The notes beneath the pieces were generated by a model, which saw nothing but the letters and a program-made list of their open reading frames with translations, was not told the DNA's origin and searched no databases. From an uncultured Eubacteriales bacterium (GTDB taxonomy: Bacteria; Bacillota; Clostridia; Lachnospirales; Bianqueaceae), in contig ONYR01000180.1 of the NCBI GenBank assembly GCA_900322165.1, forward strand, positions 1 through 5,394: a stretch of DNA of 5,394 nucleotides. The letters run 5' to 3'. Below, piece after piece: positions 1 through 4,838 of the stretch. Positions within the stretch are counted from its first letter, which is position 1; the number at the start of each line of letters is the position of its first letter. The translations under genes were made by a program, and so were the position numbers.

Positions 1-936
1 AAAGCCAAGCGCCTTGAAGACTGCCGCACAGTAAACCGCGGTTTTAACGGCCGCAGCCGTTACGGTCGGTGCATAGAAAAGTCCCTGAAACAGCGCTTTT
101 GTCACGCCAAGCGTTGCACCGGCTTCCTTTCCGAGGCCCGGTGCGGTCAGGCGGATCGCACACTTTTCCACGAGTTCCTTTTTACCGACAATGTAGCCGC
201 CGATCGGGGCAAGGCCACCGCCGGCGTTCTTGATAAGCGATCCGACCGCGACATCCGCACCCACGTCCGTAGGCTCGATCGTCTGAACGAATTCACCGTA
301 GCAGTTATCGACCATCGCGATCACGTCCGGCTTCACTTCCTTGGCCGCACGGATGATCTCCCCGATCTCGCGGACCGAGAGCGAATGACGGTAGTCGTAG
401 CCTTTCGAGCGCTGAACCTCGACGATCTTGGTTTTGTCTGAAATCGCTGCTTTCAAAGCCTCGATATCCGGCAGTCCGTCCTTCAGCGGAACGATCTTGT
501 AGGTCACGCCGAATTCTGTCAGGCAGCCCGGCTCCGGGCGAATGCCGACGACGCCCTGCATCGTATCGTAAGGGGTGCCGACCGCGAAAACGATCTCATC
601 TCCGGGACGAAGCAGACCGAAAACCGTGGTGGAAAGCGCATGGGTTCCCGAGATGATCTGGGGGCGCACCAGCGCGTCTTCCGCGTGAAAGACGCGGGCA
701 AACACCCGCTCTAAGGTGTCACGTCCGATATCGGTATAGCCGTAGCCGGAGGTAGTTTCAAAATGGGCGTCGGAAACCTGTTCCTTCTGGAAAGCGTCAA
801 GCACCTTCCAGGAATTGTATTCCGCGATCTCGTCGATCTCCTGAAATTTGGCACGCAAAGAAGGCTCCTGCTTTTCACAGAAAGCCGCAGTTTCAGGCGC
901 AATCTGCATTTGCTTTAAAAGAGCTGACTTGTCCAT
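1..936 (-). CDS. Methionine gamma-lyase / aluminium-resistance family PLP enzyme, 3' end outside window
   Basis: The reading frame is open from ATG at 936 to the left edge and gives the first 312 residues. It belongs to the fold-type I PLP enzymes of the Cys/Met metabolism group, in the branch annotated as aluminium-resistance protein or methionine gamma-lyase-like (Bacillus YnbB type). Visible motifs are GYGYTDIGRDTLERVFA (about residues 65-81), the phosphate-binding turn SGTHA (96-100), Asp210 in MVDNCYGEF, which should pair with the pyridine nitrogen, and SLIKNAGGG with Lys236 as the expected Schiff-base lysine. Family members run to roughly 410-430 residues, so about 100 C-terminal residues and the stop are missing. 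The start overlaps the hfq stop in TGATG, and a GAGG lies within the hfq tail just upstream, so translation is probably coupled to hfq. The family call is firm. The actual substrate (methionine, cystathionine or another C-S substrate) and any role in metal tolerance cannot be read from the sequence. Confidence 0.9.
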   Translation of the reverse strand, partial: MDKSALLKQMQIAPETAAFCEKQEPSLRAKFQEIDEIAEYNSWKVLDAFQKEQVSDAHFETTSGYGYTDIGRDTLERVFARVFHAEDALVRPQIISGTHALSTTVFGLLRPGDEIVFAVGTPYDTMQGVVGIRPEPGCLTEFGVTYKIVPLKDGLPDIEALKAAISDKTKIVEVQRSKGYDYRHSLSVREIGEIIRAAKEVKPDVIAMVDNCYGEFVQTIEPTDVGADVAVGSLIKNAGGGLAPIGGYIVGKKELVEKCAIRLTAPGLGKEAGATLGVTKALFQGLFYAPTVTAAAVKTAVYCAAVFKALGF

Positions 937-1184
937 CAATCCTCGCTGCCCTCTTCCTCTTGATTTAACTTGAGCTGCACAGGACGCATCGGACGAATCG
1001 TAGAAACTGCGTGCTTGAAGACAACCTGCTGGTTGCCGTCGGTCTCGATCATGATGACATAATTATCGTATCCGCGGATGACGCCTTTGATCTGATAGCC
1101 GTTGGTCAGGAAAACGGTCACTTCTACGCGTTCTTTACGGATCGTGTTCAGAAATACGTCCTGAAGATTGATCTGTTTGTTCAT
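936..1184 (-). CDS. hfq: RNA chaperone Hfq
   Basis: This complete 82-residue protein aligns with E. coli Hfq without gaps over the first 46 residues. The N-terminal helix is INLQDVFLNTIRKER, with Gln8 and Asp9 at the canonical proximal-face positions and Arg16-Lys17-Glu18-Arg19 as the lateral rim patch. The Sm1 strands follow (VTVFLTNGYQIKGVIRGYDNYVIMIE), then the Sm2 signature VFKHAVSTI with the Lys57-His58 pair, and one extra residue in the loop before it. The tail is short and acidic (EEEGSED). Hfq forms a hexameric ring that binds U-rich small-RNA ends on the proximal face and A-rich mRNA on the distal face; these properties are family knowledge. The start is supported by GAGAGGA six bases upstream. 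The gene has its own promoter and structured leader, and its stop overlaps the start of the following PLP-enzyme gene by one base. The usual neighbour miaA is not beside it; an LD-carboxypeptidase gene lies upstream instead. Confidence 0.97.
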   Translation of the reverse strand: MNKQINLQDVFLNTIRKERVEVTVFLTNGYQIKGVIRGYDNYVIMIETDGNQQVVFKHAVSTIRPMRPVQLKLNQEEEGSED

Positions 1185-1199
1185 ATTGATTCCTCTCTG

Positions 1200-1237
1200 G
1201 GGGATAGCCCCACGGTGGGAACGATAAAGCTGTTCCC
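1200..1237 (-). promoter_or_regulatory. Structured 5' leader of hfq (two hairpins)
   Basis: Between the predicted transcription start (about 1250) and the ribosome binding site, the minus-strand RNA can form two hairpins. The first is GGGAAC / GTTCCC (1232-1237 with 1217-1222, 9-nt loop). The second is GGGG / CCCC (1208-1211 with 1200-1203, 4-nt loop), ending two bases before the GAGAGGA site. A competing CCCA / TGGG pairing joins the two regions, so alternative folds exist. Hfq is known to repress its own translation by binding its leader in E. coli; whether this leader does the same is inference. Confidence 0.4.
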
Positions 1238-1256
1238 TGAAAAATATTGTTCTATC

Positions 1257-1285
1257 ATTGTACTCTATAGAAGGCTTTTTTTCAA
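1257..1285 (-). promoter_or_regulatory. Sigma-A type promoter for hfq
   Basis: On the minus strand, TTGAAA (1285-1280) and TACAAT (1262-1257) are separated by exactly 17 bases, each hexamer one mismatch from consensus. Transcription would start near 1250 and give a leader of about 65 nt before the hfq ATG. The spacing, AT-rich context and position directly upstream of hfq make this a convincing promoter for hfq and the coupled downstream gene. Confidence 0.75.
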
Positions 1286-1294
1286 GCCTTTTAT
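1267..1294. repeat. Inverted repeat over the hfq -35 region, possible weak terminator
   Basis: AAGGCTT (1271-1277) and AAGCCTT (1284-1290) are perfect inverted arms around a 6-base T/A-rich centre. On the plus strand the pairing extends to 11 base pairs with one G-T wobble. On the minus strand the 3' side is only CTTCTATAG, a poor U-tract, so termination after the LD-carboxypeptidase gene would be weak. The repeat includes the -35 hexamer of the hfq promoter, so it may equally be a protein-binding site. The function is open. Confidence 0.4.
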
Positions 1295-1334
1295 CGTCTT
1301 GGGCGCAGTCTGGGCGAAGCCTTGAAAGTCCCGC

Positions 1335-2258
1335 TTACAGGATCGTGAGGGTTTTTGTTTTCAGATCGATCCGGGCTTTTTCTCCCAGCGGAAGCGACAT
1401 GGTCGGAAGGCTGTGTCCGCAGCTGTAATTATAGAGCACCGGTTTATCCGCGGGGATCATGTCGCGAAGCACCGTTTCAAGCTCCATCACACCCTTTTCG
1501 TCCGGACAGTCGATCCAGTAACCGAGAAGGATTCCGGCCGCATCCTTAAACTTGCCTGCCAGACGCAGATGGTTGAACATGCCGTCAAGACGGTACAGCG
1601 CTTCATGCAGATCTTCAAGGAAGAGGATCTTTCCCTTGGTATCGATCTCGTACGGTGTTCCAAGCGAGGAAGAAACCAGCGAAAGGTTGCCCCCGCACAG
1701 CAAGCCCTCTGCCGTTTGCGGTGCATCCTCAAAGAGCACCTTTACCTCGGTCGTTGAGGGAAGCTCTCCCGTCAGTCCGCCAAAGAGGCAGCGGTCCAGC
1801 CACTTGTCCGTATACTCATCCAGCCCGTGCATGATCTCCGTCGAGGGCATCGGGCAATGGTAGCTGACGATTCCGTTTTGGTTCAGCATGACGTGCAGCG
1901 CCGTGATATCACTGTAGCCGCCCACCCATTTCGGATTCTTGCGGATGACATCATAATCCAGAAGATCCAAAAGGCGCTGCGTTCCGTACCCTCCGCGAAT
2001 ACTGATGATGCCGTCGATCTGAGGATCGGTAAACGCATCCATGATGTCCTTGGCGCGTTCCTCATCCGTTCCCGAAAGGTATCCGTAGGTCAGATAACAG
2101 CTTGGCATCACAACCGGGACAAGCCCCTTCTCCTCCAGCACTTTTTTTGATTTCTCAACGATCTCTCTGCAGTGTTCTGCATCCACACAGTCGCAGCTTG
2201 AAGCAGCGGCAAGAAGGGCTATCCTGGCACCTTTAAACAATGGTTTGGGAGTAAACAT
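1335..2258 (-). CDS. LD-carboxypeptidase (muramoyltetrapeptide carboxypeptidase), peptidase family S66
   Basis: The protein has 307 residues counted from ATG at 2258, about the usual family length. Family S66 enzymes cleave the L,D bond before the terminal D-Ala of recycled murein tetrapeptides, usually in the cytoplasm. The N-terminal strand GARIALLAA matches the family's first beta strand and is not a signal peptide. SIRGGYG (about 86-92) leads to GYSDITALH, where Ser116 is the expected nucleophile. FLEDLHEALYRLDGM contains Glu215, and CGHSLPTMSLPLG contains His282. These form the Ser-Glu-His triad at positions very close to Pseudomonas LdcA (115/217/285, from memory). The open frame reaches back to a TTG at 2303, but that codon lies at the edge of the upstream terminator's T-tract. 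ATG 2258, with AAAGGAG 11 bases upstream, is preferred. Members of the family also act as immunity proteins (MccF type), but nothing nearby suggests that role. Confidence 0.93.
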   Translation of the reverse strand: MFTPKPLFKGARIALLAAASSCDCVDAEHCREIVEKSKKVLEEKGLVPVVMPSCYLTYGYLSGTDEERAKDIMDAFTDPQIDGIISIRGGYGTQRLLDLLDYDVIRKNPKWVGGYSDITALHVMLNQNGIVSYHCPMPSTEIMHGLDEYTDKWLDRCLFGGLTGELPSTTEVKVLFEDAPQTAEGLLCGGNLSLVSSSLGTPYEIDTKGKILFLEDLHEALYRLDGMFNHLRLAGKFKDAAGILLGYWIDCPDEKGVMELETVLRDMIPADKPVLYNYSCGHSLPTMSLPLGEKARIDLKTKTLTIL

Positions 2259-2269
2259 ATCTCTTTTGG

Positions 2270-2276
2270 CTCCTTT
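2270..2276 (-). promoter_or_regulatory. Ribosome binding site of the LD-carboxypeptidase gene
   Basis: AAAGGAG sits 11 bases before ATG 2258. The spacing is a little long, but it is the only good Shine-Dalgarno match here. It would lie inside the coding region if translation began at TTG 2303, which argues for the ATG. Confidence 0.6.
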
Positions 2277-2301
2277 CCCGGCGGATCGATTTCGTGTTTT
2301 C

Positions 2302-2359
2302 AAACAAAATGCCCCTGAGCGTGTCGCTGATCTATGTCACGACTTACTCAGGGGCACTT
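2302..2359 (-). terminator. Intrinsic terminator after the TIM gene
   Basis: On the minus strand TGCCCCTGAG (2356-2347) pairs perfectly with CTCAGGGGCA (2319-2310). Flanking A-T and G-T pairs extend the stem to about 13. TTTTGTTT (2309-2302) follows at once. The 27-nt loop can form an inner helix (GTCG...CGAC with TGA/TCA). This is a strong terminator for the aldolase-LarA-TIM operon. On the plus strand there is no T-tract after the stem, so it acts in one direction. Confidence 0.87.
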
Positions 2360-2361
2360 AC
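2302..2361 (-). ncRNA. Candidate short RNA or attenuated leader (speculative)
   Basis: A promoter-like sequence (2396-2368) would start RNA near 2361, and the strong terminator hairpin begins within the next few bases and ends near 2302. The product would be a transcript of about 60 nt that is almost entirely a hairpin with a U-rich 3' end, a form that Hfq-type chaperones bind. Alternatively it is just the leader of the LD-carboxypeptidase mRNA with read-through at the hairpin. No match to a known RNA family is recognised. Confidence 0.25.
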
Positions 2362-2367
2362 GTTTAG

Positions 2368-2396
2368 ATTGTACTCGATTTCCTCTTATTTGCCAA
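2368..2396 (-). promoter_or_regulatory. Likely promoter for the LD-carboxypeptidase gene or a short RNA
   Basis: TTGGCA (2396-2391, within the last codons of the TIM gene) and TACAAT (2373-2368) are spaced by 17 bases on the minus strand. The -10 lies just beyond the TIM stop codon. Its context GAGTACAAT is identical to that of the hfq promoter. No other promoter-like sequence is visible between the terminator and the LD-carboxypeptidase start, so this is the best candidate for that gene although a terminator intervenes. Confidence 0.6.
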
Positions 2397-3222
2397 GATA
2401 CAGGCGAATAATGTCAAGGTATTCGTTCGGATAGAAACCGATCTCACCCTGGAAACGGGTCAGCGCAATGAGGCCGCCGTCGATCTCATCGATCGAAGCG
2501 AGCATCTCCGCGTTGTCCGTCTTCAGACCGCCGCCGTAGACAACGTCCATGCCGCCGGTGCGCTCCTTAACGAAGCGTGCGATCTTGGTGATGTAGGGCT
2601 TGTCCGCAGGCGTCTTGCCGGGGCCGATGCTCCAGACAGGCTCATACGCGATGACAACCTGGCTCTTGTCAACGCCTTCAAGACCGACATCGAGCTGCTC
2701 ACCGAGCACCTCCTGCCATCTCTCCTGCTCTTCGCTTGTCTCGCCGATGCAGTACAGCACCTTCAGACCTTCAGCCTGTGCGCACTTGATCTCCTGATTC
2801 AGCAGACGGTTGACTGCGCTGAAATCCGTGCATCCCGCTTCTTCAAGGACGCCCTTCTTGTCGTTGCGCTCCTCGCAGTGACCGATCAGGGTGCCGCTGC
2901 AGCCGATCGCCTTTACGATCGAGGCGCTGCGGTTCGTGGTAAACGCGCCGAAGTTGCCGCCGACAGCGGTATTCATGCGGTAAACGCCCTGCGATCCGAT
3001 CTGAACCGGACTGTTCTCAGAGAGAGCCTCGACTGCGCCGAGAAGATGTGCTTCCGGGAAATACTGCACGAACTCGACCTCGGAAGGATCGTACTTTTTC
3101 AGTGCTTCCTGCGTTCCCTCGACAATAAACTTTGCCCAGTCCTTGACCGGTGCGACGCGGTTGACACCGCCGAACTCGGTCGGAACGTCAAAGCGTTTCA
3201 GATTCAGAAAAATGTGTTTCAT
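2386..3222 (-). CDS. Divergent triose-phosphate isomerase family protein
   Basis: The protein has 278 residues, longer than the usual 250 or so. TIM catalytic elements are present: Asn7 and Lys9 in NLKRF (canonical NWKMN), His115 in IGHCEERN (canonical GHSERR), and Glu194 in AYEPVWSIGPGKTPA, which is catalytic base plus loop 6. The phosphate-gripping loops differ: YGGG (229-232) replaces YGGS, and LIALTRFQGE replaces the LVGGASL strand-loop. An enlarged N-terminal stretch (about 12-60) carries an unusual EFGGVNRVAPVKDW segment. Canonical TIM interconverts dihydroxyacetone phosphate and glyceraldehyde 3-phosphate. The altered loops suggest a related ketose/aldose phosphate instead, perhaps a tetrulose phosphate as for erythritol-pathway TIM homologues; this is inference. 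It is the last gene of the aldolase-LarA-TIM operon, 32 nt after the LarA-like gene and followed by a strong terminator. The ribosome site is mediocre (AAAGGA, 12 bases upstream), so coupling with the gene before it is possible. Confidence 0.9.
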   Translation of the reverse strand: MKHIFLNLKRFDVPTEFGGVNRVAPVKDWAKFIVEGTQEALKKYDPSEVEFVQYFPEAHLLGAVEALSENSPVQIGSQGVYRMNTAVGGNFGAFTTNRSASIVKAIGCSGTLIGHCEERNDKKGVLEEAGCTDFSAVNRLLNQEIKCAQAEGLKVLYCIGETSEEQERWQEVLGEQLDVGLEGVDKSQVVIAYEPVWSIGPGKTPADKPYITKIARFVKERTGGMDVVYGGGLKTDNAEMLASIDEIDGGLIALTRFQGEIGFYPNEYLDIIRLYLGK

Positions 3223-3254
3223 GATTCCAGGTTATCCTTTCGCCTTGTCACCGA

Positions 3255-4754
3255 TCAATAGCCGAAGCCCTGCTCGCCCGGATGATGCCCGTACGCGTCC
3301 ATGACATCCATCTCAGGATCCTTCATGCAAAGGTGAACAGCCGCCTTCTTGAAGGTCATCGGAAGAGCAAGGATGTTCGGGTTCTCACCGACATACTTCT
3401 TCTTCGCATCCTCAAGCGCCTCTTCGAAGGTCGAGCGGGTCTTCAGACCCATGCCGCGCGCATAGCCGGGCTCTTCCGCACCGACAATGTAGATCGCGCT
3501 GGTGTTCATCTCCGCGATGTGGCCGCAGCTCATCATCGAGAAGCCGTGGAACGGATGGAACGCGTTGGTGAAGCGATACTTGCGGATATATTCCTCGTTG
3601 GTTGCGAAATACTCGCCGTAACGGTTCATATCCGGAAGCTGGTTCATGTGATCGTGCTGGAACATTTCATAGAGTTCACGCAGATACGGCCACAGCTCGT
3701 CGTGGAAGTAACCGTTGCAGGTCGAAGCGCAGATGATGACGCAATGATCGCTCATGACACGCTTGAAACGCAGCACCTGTGCGGAGAGCGCCTGCATCAT
3801 CATAATCGGGTTGGTGCCCATGCCATCGCCATAGTGGAACTTCTGCGGCATACCGAAAACAAGTACGTCGTACTTCTTCTCCGCCCAGTGAACGTAGGTA
3901 CGCTTATCAGCCAGTTTCCAGGACAGCGGCATCATCTCTGCGGCATAACCGGAGTAGATCGCGATCTGACGGGAGCTCGTATCAAGGACTGCGTCGCAGC
4001 AGAAGAACGGATGACCCATCTTCTCTTCCATCAGCATGGAGATCTCATCGAACTTGTCGCGCATCAGCGAGCCGGCATTGACCGGAGTGAAATCATCGCG
4101 GTGCATGACCGACGGAACATGGTGAGACGCGATGCAGCGCCAGTTGGTGATACCGGTCGCGCTGTGCTTGTAGCCGCCCGAGTAACCGCCGTAGGGGTTG
4201 CCCTGAACGTGGCCGATCAGGATCGGAATATCCGCATCGAAAACATATTTGTTCATGAAGACCGGGTCGCCGCGGCGGGTCGTTCCGAGATCGATCATAT
4301 GATCCGGATCCTCGCTGTCATGGCTGATGATCTGTCCGGTCGGCCAGAACTGGTTGTAGAGCTCAGGTCCGAAAATGGCAAGCGCATCGCTGTCCTTGCT
4401 TCTCGGATGAAGGCCGTTGGAAATGATGAACATCACATCTTCTTTATGAACGCCGGCCGCGTACAGCTCTTCCAGGATATATTTGATGGAGAGCTTGCGG
4501 TGGCTCGTTGCCTGCTCGCCGCCCTTGACACGGTCCGGAACGACAAAGACGACCTTGCTGCCTTCGTGAGCCAGCTCGGTCAGCGTCGGCATGCCGATCG
4601 GGTTTGCCAGGCTTTCCTTGTAAGCAGCCTCAAGCTGGTCCTCAGGGATAAACGGGGGATCCGCTACGGTTTCACCGGGGATAAAGACATCGGTGGAATC
4701 CGGAAGATTCGCACCCATCGTGCCCTGACCGTACTCAAATTCAAAATGCTTCAT
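3255..4754 (-). CDS. LarA-superfamily (DUF2088) nickel-pincer racemase/epimerase-like protein
   Basis: This 499-residue protein is longer than lactate racemase LarA (about 424). LarA enzymes use a nickel-pincer nucleotide bound to a lysine to racemise or epimerise alpha-hydroxy acids by hydride transfer. Recognisable elements are VVPDRVKGG (about 71-79, the D..TR region), His116 in SNGLHP (LarA His108), His182 and Lys196 in the stretch ending GYSGGYK (LarA His174 and cofactor lysine Lys184), His212 in ASHH (LarA nickel ligand His200), and Lys305 in GMPQK (likely LarA Lys298). The spacings 116-182 and 196-212 equal those of LarA, and a 4-residue insertion lies between 182 and 196. The open frame extends to a TTG at 4832, but ATG 4754 with GGAGG five bases upstream is clearly the start. 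The gene lies between the aldolase and TIM genes. No larB, larC or larE cofactor genes are in the window. The substrate is unknown; a sugar acid or hydroxy acid is plausible. Confidence 0.88.
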   Translation of the reverse strand: MKHFEFEYGQGTMGANLPDSTDVFIPGETVADPPFIPEDQLEAAYKESLANPIGMPTLTELAHEGSKVVFVVPDRVKGGEQATSHRKLSIKYILEELYAAGVHKEDVMFIISNGLHPRSKDSDALAIFGPELYNQFWPTGQIISHDSEDPDHMIDLGTTRRGDPVFMNKYVFDADIPILIGHVQGNPYGGYSGGYKHSATGITNWRCIASHHVPSVMHRDDFTPVNAGSLMRDKFDEISMLMEEKMGHPFFCCDAVLDTSSRQIAIYSGYAAEMMPLSWKLADKRTYVHWAEKKYDVLVFGMPQKFHYGDGMGTNPIMMMQALSAQVLRFKRVMSDHCVIICASTCNGYFHDELWPYLRELYEMFQHDHMNQLPDMNRYGEYFATNEEYIRKYRFTNAFHPFHGFSMMSCGHIAEMNTSAIYIVGAEEPGYARGMGLKTRSTFEEALEDAKKKYVGENPNILALPMTFKKAAVHLCMKDPEMDVMDAYGHHPGEQGFGY

Positions 4755-4759
4755 GTTAA

Positions 4760-4764
4760 CCTCC
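4760..4764 (-). promoter_or_regulatory. Ribosome binding site deciding the LarA-like start
   Basis: GGAGG with a 5-base spacer precedes ATG 4754. The 26 extra codons back to TTG 4832 would cover this site and the intergenic hairpin and resemble no LarA N-terminus, so the shorter protein is chosen. Confidence 0.85.
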
Positions 4765-4799
4765 AAAGTTTGAGAGAACTGGAAATTCCATATCGAGCA

Positions 4800-4825
4800 G
4801 GGAATGCCGGATCCTCCGGCTCCCC
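4800..4825 (-). promoter_or_regulatory. Stable hairpin between the aldolase and LarA-like genes
   Basis: On the minus strand GCCGGA (4820-4815), loop GGA and TCCGGC (4811-4806) form a perfect 6-bp GC-rich stem. An outer helix GGGGA / TTCCC (4825-4821 with 4804-4800) lengthens it, interrupted by one bulged A. No T-tract follows, so it is not an intrinsic terminator. It may stabilise or delimit mRNA segments and so set the relative amounts of the two proteins. It lies 13 nt after the aldolase stop. Confidence 0.55.
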
Positions 4826-4838
4826 TTATCAACGTTTA

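Noticed and set aside
519..902. Two short minus-strand frames (60 and 63 codons) inside the PLP-enzyme gene
   Set aside because: They are arginine/serine-rich out-of-frame readings of a well supported coding region.
1011..1325. Plus-strand open frame of 104 codons across hfq and its leader
   Set aside because: It lies antisense to hfq, matches no family, has no clear ribosome site, and the minus-strand Hfq call is unambiguous.
2259..2303. Longer LD-carboxypeptidase start at TTG 2303 (15 extra residues)
   Set aside because: The codon sits at the edge of the terminator T-tract with no ribosome site before it, and the extra residues are not family-like. ATG 2258 has AAAGGAG upstream.
2258..2400. 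The intergenic hairpin as a known riboswitch or T-box
   Set aside because: It is only a long stem with a simple inner helix followed by T residues. No conserved aptamer sequence is recognisable, and a terminator explains it.
4780..4790. Palindrome TGGAAATTCCA between the aldolase and LarA-like genes as an operator
   Set aside because: It is short, single-copy in the window and not beside a recognisable promoter, so there is too little to support a binding site.
4755..4832. Longer LarA-like start at TTG 4832 (26 extra residues)
   Set aside because: The extension covers the intergenic hairpin and the GGAGG site of ATG 4754 and has no resemblance to LarA N-termini.
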